Positions 9,012-17,120 of a stretch of 64,000 nucleotides of DNA are shown piece by piece. Within the stretch, counting starts at the first letter, position 1; each line of letters starts with the position of its first letter. Position numbers and translations under genes: made by a program. The notes under the pieces are model-generated. The model saw nothing but the letters and a program-made list of their open reading frames with translations, did not search any database and had not been told where the DNA came from. The stretch is from Bin5 sp965207495 (lineage in GTDB: Bacteria > Chloroflexota > Anaerolineae > Caldilineales > Caldilineaceae), in NCBI GenBank assembly GCA_965207495.1, contig OZ242287.1:4836001-4900000 (forward strand), written 5' to 3'.

Positions 9012-10070
9012 TTACAGATCGATTGTCACCTCGCGGCCTTCGGCCTGGCTGCGGTAGATGCCGTCGAGAATGGCGAGCACTTGCAGGGACTGTTCGGCGG
9101 GCACCGGTGAAGGCGCGCCGGCGGCGATGGCTTTGGCGAATTCGACACATTCGAGCGCGTGGGGTTCCATCTTGTCCTGGGTAAGCTGGAGGGTACGGTT
9201 GTTGAACTGGCGAGTGGTGTAGTTGGTGTCCAGGAATTGGGCGGACGGCCAGTGGCAGCCGCCCTTGTCGCCGTAGATCCAGGATTGCATGTCTTCGCCG
9301 CGGATGTCGTGGTGGAGGAGCCAGCTGACTTCCAAAACGAGTGTGGCGCCGGTCTCAAAACGTACGAAGGCGACAGCGTAGTCCTCGACGTCGAAGGTGC
9401 TGGGAATCGGCCCTTCGCGCCAGGTGGCGAATGCGCCGGGGAGGTGGGCGAGGCGGGCGTCGGCGACGCCGGATACGGTGACAGGGCGGGGATTGCCCAT
9501 CATCCACAGGGTGAGGTCGAGGATATGGACACCGATGTCGATGCAGGGGCCGCCGCCGCTGTGTTTCTTTTCGATAAAGGTCGCGGTGGGGATCAGGCCA
9601 TTACGGCGCAGCATCCAGCCGCGGGCGTGATAGACATCGCCGAGGGTGCCGGTATCGATCTCCGCCTTCATGGCCTGGGATACGCCGGCGAAGCGGAAGT
9701 GCTGCGCGGTCATGAGCTGTTTTCCGGATTTGTCGCGCGCTGCGATCATCCGCTGGATGTCCTGGGGCGTGGGTGCGAGCGGCTTCTCGCAGATCACGTG
9801 TTTGCCGGCTTCGAGGGCGGCGATGGCGAGGGGGGCGTGGTACATGTTGGGCACGCAGAGATCGATGATGTCGATGTCGGGGTCGGAGAAGAGTTCGTCG
9901 GCGTTGGTTGTCAGCTTCCTGACATTGTGAAGCGCGCCCCATTCTTCGAGCGCTTCAGGGCTGATGTCGCTGCCGGCCACGACTTCTGCTTCCTCGGAGG
10001 CGGCCCAGCCGGGCATGTGGGTGCGGGAGATGCCGCCGACGCCGACGAGGCCAACTTTCAGAGTGCTCAT
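9012..10070 (-). CDS. Gfo/Idh/MocA-family oxidoreductase
   Basis: Second dehydrogenase of this family, 352 aa. The Rossmann loop is KVGLVGVGGISRTH at the N-terminus, and the EKP motif appears as VICEKPLAPT near residue 95. The C-terminal domain contains SGGGPCIDIGVHILDLTLW with the conserved Asp/His pair of the active site. It is first of the leftward transcription direction, with AAGGAC upstream of the ATG. It diverges from the second importer operon across a 445-base control region. Likely oxidises a sugar or sugar acid in concert with the adjoining lactonase; substrate not assignable. Confidence 0.9.
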   Translation of the reverse strand: MSTLKVGLVGVGGISRTHMPGWAASEEAEVVAGSDISPEALEEWGALHNVRKLTTNADELFSDPDIDIIDLCVPNMYHAPLAIAALEAGKHVICEKPLAPTPQDIQRMIAARDKSGKQLMTAQHFRFAGVSQAMKAEIDTGTLGDVYHARGWMLRRNGLIPTATFIEKKHSGGGPCIDIGVHILDLTLWMMGNPRPVTVSGVADARLAHLPGAFATWREGPIPSTFDVEDYAVAFVRFETGATLVLEVSWLLHHDIRGEDMQSWIYGDKGGCHWPSAQFLDTNYTTRQFNNRTLQLTQDKMEPHALECVEFAKAIAAGAPSPVPAEQSLQVLAILDGIYRSQAEGREVTIDL

Positions 10071-10194
10071 TGCAGGTCCTTTCAGGATGGGTGATTGGCG
10101 CCGCTTCCATGGCGGCTTGCCTGGTGCAGGTTACAGTAGTTCGGCCATTTTACCGGGGGCGAACAGGCGGTACGGCCCGTCCGCGTCTCGTTTC

Positions 10195-10223
10195 GAAATA
10201 GGCAAACATAATGAGGCTGTCAA
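10195..10223 (-). promoter_or_regulatory. putative promoter for the leftward dehydrogenase/lactonase genes
   Basis: Minus strand: perfect TTGACA (10223-10218), 17-base spacer, TATTTC (10200-10195). The predicted start near 10188 leaves a leader of about 118 bases. The -35 is ideal, the -10 poor (3/6), as is common for activated promoters. The rest of 10071-10515 has no gene; it holds a CCGGTC/GACCGG hairpin (10357-10371) and the palindromes listed separately. Confidence 0.4.
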
Positions 10224-10416
10224 TAGGGACGGAACCCAGAGATCTGATGTGCATGGCGATACTGATGCGGACCGAAAATATTGGCGTGCACATAGCGGAG
10301 AGCAGTTGGGGGCATCCGGCCCCCGGAGGCAGCCCAGATGACTGCCAAGCCCTGCGCCGGTCTCCGACCGGAAAACCGAACCGCACCGAAAGGTGCTATT
10401 TTACCCCAACGGGTGT

Positions 10417-10455
10417 CCAAATTTGGTGGTAGGACTCGATTTTGCAATAATTGCA
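10417..10455 (+). promoter_or_regulatory. putative promoter with two operator-like palindromes
   Basis: Two perfect palindromes lie 16 bases apart: CCAAATTTGG (10417-10426) and TGCAATAATTGCA (10443-10455). They overlap a possible promoter, TTGGTG (10423-10428), 17-base spacer, AATAAT (10446-10451) preceded by TGC as an extended -10. Transcription would start near 10458, about 58 bases before the binding-protein ATG. Operators at -35 and -10 suggest sugar-responsive repression; no regulator gene is in the window. Confidence 0.45.
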
Positions 10456-10515
10456 TACCACTATTTCCGAAGAATCCCAAAATCCCAACCACATACACAC
10501 ATTCAGGAGAGATCA

Positions 10516-11886
10516 ATGTCCAAGCAGAATTTGCAGAGTTTACAGACAGTGTCCCGTCGCGGGTTCCTCAAGACGGCGGCGGCGGTCGGCGGCACGGCGG
10601 CGCTGGCTGCGTGCGCGCCGGTGGCGGCACCGCAGGGCGGAGAGGGAGCCATGGCTGATGAACCGGTCGAGCTGGAGATTTCGATCCTGGCCGGGGCGCC
10701 GGTTGAGCCGGTAAATGAGCTGATCAAAGCGTCGTTCAACGAGAAGCACGCGGACGTTACGGTTACGTTCAATATGGTTTCCGGCGACCTGGCGGAGAAG
10801 TATTACACGGCGGCGGCGGCGGGCACGCTATCCGACGTTTTCTTCAGCGCGGATCTGTTCGTTGTACCGTTTGCCAACAACGGCGTTACGCTGGACTTGA
10901 CGCCGTACACAGAAGGGGATCCCGACGTCGACATTGACGACGTCTTCCCCAATATGCTTGGACTCGGCGTTTTTGACGGCAAGATCCAGATGCTGCCCTC
11001 GGCGCTGGACGTGGTGACGATGTATTACAACAAGTCCCTCTTTGAGGAGGCCGGCGCCGAAGAACCAAACGATGAGTGGACCTGGGATGATTTCATCATC
11101 AACTGCCAGATGATCACTGAACTCGAGACGGAAGATGACGGCACGCCGCGTTACTGGGGCCTCTCCAACGCCACCTGGAATTGGTGGGCGACGGTATATC
11201 CCTGGGTTGTCGGTTACGGCGGCAAGATTCTCGACGTTGAGAACAATCAGTCCACCTGGTCGGACCCGAATACGGTTGAAGCGCTGACCGCCTATGCAGG
11301 TCTCTGGAACGAGTACAACGTTGCCCAGCCTTTGGGCCTTGATGTGGGCGGAAACGCTTTCATGCTGGGGCGGGCCGCAACCTTCTGCCACATTCAGAGT
11401 CTGCGCGGCCCCGTGCGGGAAGCCGCCGCGGATAAGTTTGAGTGGGACGTGCAGGTGATGCCTCTGATGCCGGACGGTCGGCATCGAACCGGCATGGGTA
11501 CCTGGGGCATGTCGGCCTACGCGGGTGGCAAGAACCTGGATACGGCGTACGAGTACATCAAGCAGCTTATCCGGCCGACGGTGCAGCTTGAAGCAGCCAA
11601 GGCCGAACTGGGTGTGCCGCTGCTGAGATCGGTGGCCAGCGATCCCAGTTGGATGGAGGGCCTGCCGACGCCGCCAAACAATCTGATGGCATTCATCAAC
11701 GGCGCGGACGATGCGATTCTGCCCGTCATCGAGCACCCGGGCGACTGCGGCAGCTTTTACGCCGGCATGGTGAGTGACAGCTACAAGCAGGCTCTGGAAG
11801 CGGTGATTCGCGGAGACGCAAACGCAGCAGATGCGTTTGCCGAGACGGATGCAACGATCCAGTCATGCCTGGACCAGAACGCGTAA
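10516..11886 (+). CDS. extracellular sugar-binding lipoprotein (Tat signal)
   Basis: Binding protein of the rightward CUT1 importer, 456 aa. The N-terminus carries a twin-arginine motif (SRRGFLK, residues 13-19) and lipobox LAAC (Cys33), so it should be exported folded and anchored by lipid. The mature protein shows family-1 binding-protein features such as NGVTLDLTPY, MYYNKSLFEEAG with EWTWDDF, and WGMSAYAG. The ATG at 10516 has AGGAGA five bases upstream; the open frame continues further upstream without a ribosome site or signal-like sequence. It is followed by two permeases and an alpha-L-fucosidase, so fucosylated oligosaccharides are a plausible ligand (inference). Confidence 0.93.
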   Translation: MSKQNLQSLQTVSRRGFLKTAAAVGGTAALAACAPVAAPQGGEGAMADEPVELEISILAGAPVEPVNELIKASFNEKHADVTVTFNMVSGDLAEKYYTAAAAGTLSDVFFSADLFVVPFANNGVTLDLTPYTEGDPDVDIDDVFPNMLGLGVFDGKIQMLPSALDVVTMYYNKSLFEEAGAEEPNDEWTWDDFIINCQMITELETEDDGTPRYWGLSNATWNWWATVYPWVVGYGGKILDVENNQSTWSDPNTVEALTAYAGLWNEYNVAQPLGLDVGGNAFMLGRAATFCHIQSLRGPVREAAADKFEWDVQVMPLMPDGRHRTGMGTWGMSAYAGGKNLDTAYEYIKQLIRPTVQLEAAKAELGVPLLRSVASDPSWMEGLPTPPNNLMAFINGADDAILPVIEHPGDCGSFYAGMVSDSYKQALEAVIRGDANAADAFAETDATIQSCLDQNA

Positions 11887-11923
11887 CAGAAACGGCTGGA
11901 GAATCGTAGCTGGAATATAGTGT

Positions 11924-11973
11924 CCGGTGAATCGTGGTGGGTGGTCATTGCGCCGCCCGCCGCTATTCACCGG
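11924..11973. other. long hairpin between binding-protein and permease genes
   Basis: About 18 base pairs with one mismatch and two G-U pairs: CCGGTGAAT (11924-11932) pairs with ATTCACCGG (11965-11973), continued by GTGGTGGG against CCCGCCGC around a 14-base loop. No T-run follows, so it is more likely an mRNA stabiliser or REP-like element than a terminator. It occupies the same operon position as the hairpin at 5174-5202. Confidence 0.6.
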
Positions 11974-12071
11974 CGAATCGGGCGGCTGCCGGAACCATCA
12001 AATCCCAGTCACTCACAGACACATTTTACCCCTCGTCCCCCTAGAACCAGTTCGCAGGACAGACACGGCTC

Positions 12072-12959
12072 ATGAATAGTCGAATGCGGGACACAGTCCA
12101 GGGCTATCTCTTTATCAGCCCTGTTGTACTCGGGCTGCTGATTTTCACAATTGGCCCGATGCTGGCCTCCTTTTACATGAGCTTCACCAAGTTTCCCCTC
12201 TTGCGCGCGCCGGAATGGATAGGTTTGCGCAACTACGTCGTGATGTTCACATCGGACAAGAATTTCTGGCAGGCCTGCAAGGTTACTCTCATTTACGCCG
12301 GAACTTCGGTGCCTCTTGGTCTAGTGGGGGCTTTTGTCCTCGCGATGCTCCTGAACCAGCGCGTCAAGGGCATTGCCTTCTTCCGCACCAGTTTCTATAT
12401 GCCTGCGATCGTTCCGGCCATTGCGAGCCTCATCCTGTGGGGATGGTTGATGAACCGCGATTACGGCCTGATCAATGCCGTTCTTGTGCGCCTGGGCATC
12501 CCCAAGTTTTCATTCTTTGCCGAACCGGAGACGGCGCTCGCGTCGATGGTCATGATGAGCCTGTGGGGGGTCGGCGCGGGCATGATCATCTACCTGGCCG
12601 GGTTGCAAGGGATTCCCGAATCTCTGTATGAGGCGGGCAAGTTGGACGGCGCGAACGAACTGCAGCTTTTTCGCAACATCACGATCCCGATGATGACCCC
12701 CACGATCTTTTTCAACCTGGTGATGGGACTGATCGCCGCTTCGCAGACTTTTGTGAACGCCTTTGTTCTCACATCGGGCGGCCCGTTGAAGTCGACCTAT
12801 TTCTATAACCTGATGCTGTACGAGCGCGCGTTCAACTGGACGCAGATGGGCATGGCTTCGGCGATGGCCTGGTTCCTGCTGTTTGTCGTATTGATACTGA
12901 CCCTCCTGGTTTTCCGATCCTCCGGTCTATGGGTCTTTTATGAGGTAGAGGTCAAATGA
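12072..12959 (+). CDS. carbohydrate ABC transporter permease (MalF type)
   Basis: First permease of the rightward CUT1 importer, 295 aa, with six predicted helices beginning GYLFISPVVLGLLIFTIGP. The EAA loop is IPESLYEAGKLDGANELQLF followed by RNITIPMMTP, where a Gly replaces the second Ala of the usual EAA triplet. The MalF-type stretch ALTSGGP-like sequence (VLTSGGPLKSTYFYNLMLYE) is present. Its TGA overlaps the ATG of the next permease (ATGA at 12956), indicating coupled translation. The ATG at 12072 has no strong ribosome site. No ATPase gene is adjacent. Confidence 0.93.
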   Translation: MNSRMRDTVQGYLFISPVVLGLLIFTIGPMLASFYMSFTKFPLLRAPEWIGLRNYVVMFTSDKNFWQACKVTLIYAGTSVPLGLVGAFVLAMLLNQRVKGIAFFRTSFYMPAIVPAIASLILWGWLMNRDYGLINAVLVRLGIPKFSFFAEPETALASMVMMSLWGVGAGMIIYLAGLQGIPESLYEAGKLDGANELQLFRNITIPMMTPTIFFNLVMGLIAASQTFVNAFVLTSGGPLKSTYFYNLMLYERAFNWTQMGMASAMAWFLLFVVLILTLLVFRSSGLWVFYEVEVK

Positions 12960-13849
12960 CAGTCAGCGAGAAGGATGTTCACGTCGGCATACTGGACCTG
13001 GACTGGCGGCGACGGCCGAAGCAGGGTTTTCGCATTCTGCTAATCTATTTGATATTGGGCGTTAGCGCAGTCGTATTTCTCTTACCCCTCCTATGGATGG
13101 TCACGACGTCGCTGAAGACCCAGGCCGAAATTTACGTCTTTCCTCCCACTTTCTTCCCTGAGACATATCGCTGGCAGAACTTCCCGGAAGGGTGGACCTA
13201 TGAGAGCATGCAGTGGACGCGCTGGTTGGTGAACACACTGGCGATCACGGTGTCGGTCATGGTGGGCACTCTGCTATCGGCCACGCTGTGCGGCTATGGA
13301 TTCGCGCGCATCAGTTTCCCGGGGCGAGACCTGTGGTTCATCCTTGTCCTGGCGTCGATTATGTTGCCCGGCACGGTTACGTTGATTCCGCTGTTCGTTG
13401 GTTTTCATCGCGTCGGCTGGCTGGACACCTTACTGCCTCTGACCGTGCCGGCCTTTTTCGGCGGCGGGGCTTTTAACATTTTCCTGATGCGTCAGTTTTT
13501 CAAAGGAATACCCGTTGAATTGGAGGAGGCGGCTCTTATAGACGGGGCGGGCCGCTTGCGCATACTCTGGCAGATATTCGTTCCCCTTTCGGGACCGGTC
13601 ATCGCGGCCACCTCGGTGTTTACTTTTCAGGCCGTGTGGAATGATTACTTCGGGCCGCTGATATTTCTCACCAGCCAGGAGAACTACACGCTTGCCCTGG
13701 GCATCACCTTCTTCAAGGGGCTCTACAACACTCAGATCCCCTACATGATGGCCATGTCTTTCCTGATGGTCATCCCGATAATTATTGTTTTCTTCTTCGC
13801 CCAGAAGTTGATGATCCGCGGGGTGATCTTATCCGGGATCCAGGCATAG
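12956..13849 (+). CDS. carbohydrate ABC transporter permease (MalG type)
   Basis: Second permease of the rightward importer, 297 aa. A hydrophilic N-terminus of about 25 residues is followed by six helices; the MalG-like SLKTQAEIYVFPPTFFPE stretch follows helix 1. The EAA loop reads ELEEAALIDGAGRLRILWQ followed by FVPLSGPV. FQAVWNDYFGPLIFLTS is typical of the family. Translation is coupled to the preceding permease by the ATGA overlap. The fucosidase starts 105 bases downstream with its own strong ribosome site, so the four genes probably form one operon. Confidence 0.93.
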   Translation: MTVSEKDVHVGILDLDWRRRPKQGFRILLIYLILGVSAVVFLLPLLWMVTTSLKTQAEIYVFPPTFFPETYRWQNFPEGWTYESMQWTRWLVNTLAITVSVMVGTLLSATLCGYGFARISFPGRDLWFILVLASIMLPGTVTLIPLFVGFHRVGWLDTLLPLTVPAFFGGGAFNIFLMRQFFKGIPVELEEAALIDGAGRLRILWQIFVPLSGPVIAATSVFTFQAVWNDYFGPLIFLTSQENYTLALGITFFKGLYNTQIPYMMAMSFLMVIPIIIVFFFAQKLMIRGVILSGIQA

Positions 13850-13953
13850 CTTCGGCGTTCAGTGGCTAGCAGCCAGTGGCCTGTTCCTCAACGATGCGGT
13901 CACTCGCCGCCGGCCAGTGGCTGCTGCAGACAACATCCGGCAGGAGGAAAACC

Positions 13954-15318
13954 GTGCCAGAAGTCACCATCAACGTCCCCTCGACATTTGTGCAGCGCAT
14001 TGAGCGTGTGGCCGCTGAAGAGAATGAGTCAGTGGAGGACATGGCGCTGCTGCTGCTTCGCAGAGGCTACGATTTCGCCGTAACCCGTCCGGAAGTGGAG
14101 CCGGACCGGAGCCAGCGGCCGGGGGCGCGCAGCGACGCGCGCCTGGACTGGTGGCGCGAGGCCAGGTTCGGGCTCTTCATTCACTGGGGGCTGTACTCGA
14201 TTCCTGCCGGTGTCTGGAACGGGCGCGACTGGCCCGGCATTGCCGAGTGGCTTATGTACCGGGCGGAAATCCCTGTTCAGGAGTATGAGAAGCTGGCGGC
14301 GCAGTTCAACCCTGTCAAGTTTGATGCCAAGGCGTGGGTCTCGCTGGCAAAGCGGGCCGGCCAGAAGTATTTGGTGATCACTTCCAAACACCACGATGGC
14401 TTCTGTATTTTCGATTCGGCTGTTACCGACTACGATATGGCCGATGCTACTCCGTTTAAGCGAGATGTGCTTAAGGAGTTGGCGGAAGAGTGTGCCGCGC
14501 AGGACATTAAGTTGGGATTCTACTATTCTCAGACGCAGGACTGGCATCACCCGGACGGGGACGGCAATGACTGGGACTTCGACCCGGCGGAGAAGGATTT
14601 CGACGGTTACATCGAAGACTATGTGAAACCGCACGTGCGGGAACTGTTGACCAATTACGGGCCGATCGGCATTATCTGGTTTGACACGCCAAAGGGGATC
14701 TCGGAGGCGCAGAGCCGGTCGTTGCTGGCGTTGTGCAACGAGCTGCAGCCGGACTGTCTCGTTTGTGGGCGGCTGGGCAATGCGCTGGGGGATTATGCTA
14801 CTGCCGGGGACAACCGTATTCCCGAATCGGTCCTGGATTTAGACTGGGAGACGCCGGCCACGATCAACGACAGCTGGTCATATAAAGTCAACGATCACAA
14901 CTGGAAGTCCAGCGTAGATCTGATCCGCAAGCTGGTCGACATTGTGAGCAAGGGCGGCAACTATCTGTTGAATGTGGGCCCCACCGGTGAGGGTGACATT
15001 CCGCAGCCGAGCGTTGAGCGCCTGGAGGCGATGGGGCGCTGGCTGGAGGTAAACGGCGAGGCGGTTTACGGCACACAGCCGGGGCCTATCCAGGGACGGG
15101 CTGACCTGCGTTCGACCAGTGGGGAAGGCGTAGTTTACCTGCATGTATTTGACTGGCCGGCCGACGGGCAGATTCAGGTCGAAGGGTTGACTGCGCAGGA
15201 GGCAAGGCTGGTTGCGGGAGGCGAAGCGCTGCCCGTTGAGGAGAGCAGCGGCGCGCTTGTCATCAGTGTTCCGGATAGTCCGCCTGACGAAGCTGCATCG
15301 GTGATCGCGTTGCGCTAG
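13954..15318 (+). CDS. GH29 alpha-L-fucosidase with RHH-like N-terminal domain
   Basis: Retaining exo-fucosidase of glycoside hydrolase family 29, 454 aa. The catalytic barrel opens with WWREARFGLFIHWGLYS and continues with SKHHDGFCIFDS (His pair), FYYSQTQDWHHP and IIWFDTPKG, where Asp244 is the expected nucleophile; GGNYLLNVGPTGEG is also characteristic. GTG at 13954 is the chosen start because AGGAGG lies six bases upstream. There is no signal peptide, so the enzyme should act inside the cell on imported fucosides. Unusually, residues 3-41 (VTINVP, then two amphipathic helices ending LLLLRRGYDF) look like a strand-helix-helix ribbon-helix-helix DNA-binding unit. The last gene of the rightward importer operon. 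Confidence 0.92.
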   Translation: MPEVTINVPSTFVQRIERVAAEENESVEDMALLLLRRGYDFAVTRPEVEPDRSQRPGARSDARLDWWREARFGLFIHWGLYSIPAGVWNGRDWPGIAEWLMYRAEIPVQEYEKLAAQFNPVKFDAKAWVSLAKRAGQKYLVITSKHHDGFCIFDSAVTDYDMADATPFKRDVLKELAEECAAQDIKLGFYYSQTQDWHHPDGDGNDWDFDPAEKDFDGYIEDYVKPHVRELLTNYGPIGIIWFDTPKGISEAQSRSLLALCNELQPDCLVCGRLGNALGDYATAGDNRIPESVLDLDWETPATINDSWSYKVNDHNWKSSVDLIRKLVDIVSKGGNYLLNVGPTGEGDIPQPSVERLEAMGRWLEVNGEAVYGTQPGPIQGRADLRSTSGEGVVYLHVFDWPADGQIQVEGLTAQEARLVAGGEALPVEESSGALVISVPDSPPDEAASVIALR

Positions 15319-15375
15319 CGAAACAGACCACTCCGCTCTTTACGCCCAATTTGCTATCTTTATCCAAGGACGGGT

Positions 15376-16032
15376 CTACCTGGTTCCGAACTGACGGTCG
15401 CCTGCGTCCCCGAGGCCGGGCCAGATGAAGCCGGGCGGGAATCCGGCGGCGGCGTCACCGGCATCTGTGAGGCGTTCGTCGACGGCGGCGACATGCACGG
15501 CGACGTCGGGATGGGAACCTTGCAGTGCGGCGATCCCTTCGGGCGCGGCCAGCAGACCGACGAACTTTACGCGGGTGACGCCGCGGCGCTTGAGAATGTC
15601 GACGGCCATCAGTGCAGAGCCGCCGGTGGCGAGCATGGGGTCGAGCACGAAACAGGTGTGGGTAGAGAGATCGTCGGGGAGTTTATTGTAGTAGATTACC
15701 GGTTGCAGCGTCTCCTCGTCGCGGTAGAAGCCCAGGTGCCAGACTTCGGCCTGGGGAATGAGGCTGAGCATACCGTCTACCATCCCCAGACCGGCGCGCA
15801 GGATCGGGACCAAGCCGACGCGTTCGTCGAATTTGCTTCCGGTGGTGGTTGAGAGCGGAGTCTGAACTTCCACCTCCTTAGTGACCAAGTCGGCGGTGGC
15901 TTCGTAGGCCAGGATCATGGACAGCTCGGCGACGATAGAACGAAACTGACGGAAGTCGGTCTTCGTGTCTCGTAGTTGTGTTATCTTGTGCTCTACCAGT
16001 GGATGGCGGGAAACATACAGTTTGGTTGACAT
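15376..16032 (-). CDS. upp: uracil phosphoribosyltransferase
   Basis: Pyrimidine salvage enzyme making UMP from uracil and PRPP, 218 aa. The PRPP loop is visible as FVLDPMLATGGSALMAVDIL, and LVPILRAGLGMVDGML is the other family signature. The C-terminal uracil-binding part (FIWPGLGDAGDRQFGTR, with a conserved GDAGDR) closes the protein. ATG at 16032 with AAGGAA six bases upstream. It is followed upstream, in the same direction, by the DksA-like gene after a 53-base gap; the two may be co-transcribed. Expected cytoplasmic, as homotetramer or dimer in the family. Confidence 0.96.
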   Translation of the reverse strand: MSTKLYVSRHPLVEHKITQLRDTKTDFRQFRSIVAELSMILAYEATADLVTKEVEVQTPLSTTTGSKFDERVGLVPILRAGLGMVDGMLSLIPQAEVWHLGFYRDEETLQPVIYYNKLPDDLSTHTCFVLDPMLATGGSALMAVDILKRRGVTRVKFVGLLAAPEGIAALQGSHPDVAVHVAAVDERLTDAGDAAAGFPPGFIWPGLGDAGDRQFGTR

Positions 16033-16085
16033 ACAGTTTCCTTGCTGGCCCGGATTTCCTCAGGTGCCACCCAGGCGGTTTATAG

Positions 16086-16463
16086 CTACCAGCGGGCCGG
16101 CGCGGTGCGCGGCGCGCGGTTGCGGCGGTTGAATGATTCAACTTCGCGCTGGCAGTCCATACACAGGGTTGCATCGGGCTTAACTTCGAGACGCGCCGGT
16201 GGGATTTTCCCGCCGCAGCGTTCACAGATACCGTACTGCCCCATATCGATTACGCGCAGGGCGTGTTCAATGTCCTTTTGACGACGTTCCAGCACCACGA
16301 TGAGAGCGGCAGTTTTCTCTCGTTCGACGATTTCGGTGTCGCCTTCGTCCAGTTCAACATCTACCTCGCCTTGCATCATATTGCGTAGATGTTCCAGCTC
16401 TTCGTTCACTTGTTCCAAATTTACCAACAGTCTCTTGCGGTCTTTAGTCGCCTTCTTTGGCAT
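16086..16463 (-). CDS. TraR/DksA-family zinc finger protein
   Basis: Small protein of the DksA/TraR family, 125 aa. The N-terminal two thirds is a charged coiled coil (about residues 5-72, rich in E, K and L); the C-terminal C4 zinc finger has CERCG at about residue 80 and CMDCQ some 20 residues later. Members bind the RNA polymerase secondary channel, where acidic residues at the coiled-coil tip act; here the turn contains DVELDEGDTEIVE. Whether it responds to ppGpp like DksA cannot be told. A basic tail (RRNRAPRTAPARW) follows the finger. ATG with AGGAAA upstream. Confidence 0.85.
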   Translation of the reverse strand: MPKKATKDRKRLLVNLEQVNEELEHLRNMMQGEVDVELDEGDTEIVEREKTAALIVVLERRQKDIEHALRVIDMGQYGICERCGGKIPPARLEVKPDATLCMDCQREVESFNRRNRAPRTAPARW

Positions 16464-16554
16464 GACAGTTTCCTATGAATGGCGGTCAACGTAGAAAATG
16501 TGGGAAATGTTATATCAGCTTTTACGCATTCCGTCAAGAGGATCTACACAATAG

Positions 16555-16866
16555 GGTGCAGCCCAGATTTGATGCGGGAACAATGTGGCGGGGAGGCTAC
16601 GCCGGAGGTGGTTGGAATTGTTTGCCGGCTCTTGGAGAGATGCAGGGCAGGCGCCAGACCTGGCTTTAGCGGAAGGTCTGTGGATATGGGGGCATAGGGC
16701 AGGCACAAGGCCTGCCCCTACTGGAGCGTTTGGGGGGAATTCTGTTGGCTGGACACTTTTCTCTAGACACGTTGCTGGGGAAGAATGAGCACGGTGGTCT
16801 AGCAAGGGCGGGGCGTTGCGGGGGCGCAGCCCCCGCACAAGAGAGGGCCGAAGGCCCGAACGCCCA
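16555..16866 (+). repeat. dispersed ~310-bp repeat, copy 1
   Basis: Intergenic element between the DksA-like gene and ruvB that reappears in the same orientation at 36357-36669. Shared blocks in order: GCCCAGATTTG-like start, TTTGCCGGCTCT-GGAGAGA, CAGGGC-GGCGCCAG, a GGCA/AAGGCCT hairpin region, GGGGAAGAATGAGCA, GGGCGGGGCGTTGCGGGGGC and GGGCCGAAGGCCC. It contains a perfect GCGGGGGC/GCCCCCGC hairpin (16818-16836). It has no coding capacity I would defend. Together with the tandem repeat that follows it fills the 648-base gap before ruvB. Confidence 0.7.
16697..16718. repeat. GGGCAGGC-ACAAG-GCCTGCCC palindromic motif
   Basis: Perfect 8-bp stem around the loop ACAAG, followed by CTAC. A second copy with one stem mismatch is at 27508-27529 and a degenerate one inside the dispersed repeat near 36515-36540. 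Such REP-like hairpins are typical of intergenic spread in bacterial genomes. Confidence 0.65.
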
Positions 16867-16872
16867 ACTGCA

Positions 16873-16907
16873 GGGATCAGGGATCAGGGGTCAGGGGTCA
16901 GGGGTCA
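16873..16907 (+). repeat. 7-bp tandem repeat, five units
   Basis: Two GGGATCA units followed by three GGGGTCA units, directly after copy 1 of the dispersed repeat. Intergenic, about 130 bases before the ruvB promoter. Looks like slippage expansion; no function seen. Confidence 0.8.
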
Positions 16908-17036
16908 GAGAAGGGGCTATTCTTAAGGATGGATGTGAGGACGGGGCACGGCTTAGTCGATACCGGGGGTATAGGAGAGTTCACCCTCATTTTGGGATGC
17001 ACGCTGCAAAGAAAGCGGCAGGGCAATTCCGGCTGT

Positions 17037-17064
17037 TTTGATCCCTTTCACGCTCTGGTATACT
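17037..17064 (+). promoter_or_regulatory. putative ruvB promoter
   Basis: TTTGAT (17037-17042), 16 bases, TATACT (17059-17064) preceded by TGG, an extended -10. Predicted start near 17071, giving a leader of about 45 bases. Confidence 0.55.
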
Positions 17065-17094
17065 GTGTGTAGCACAATCGTTCTTTCATTCACA

Positions 17095-17120
17095 ATGGGT
17101 GATGAGCATGGGTGATGAGC
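17095..17120 (+). repeat. 13-bp tandem duplication at the ruvB start
   Basis: ATGGGTGATGAGC occurs twice in direct succession, and a third imperfect copy (ATGGCTGATGAA) forms the first codons of ruvB. It offers several GTG/ATG codons in different frames, making the true start ambiguous. Confidence 0.85.

Noticed and set aside
16873..16907. Possible CRISPR array from short repeats
   Set aside because: Units are 7 bp and contiguous with no spacers; the other tandem repeats (13-21 bp) also lack spacers, and there are no cas genes.
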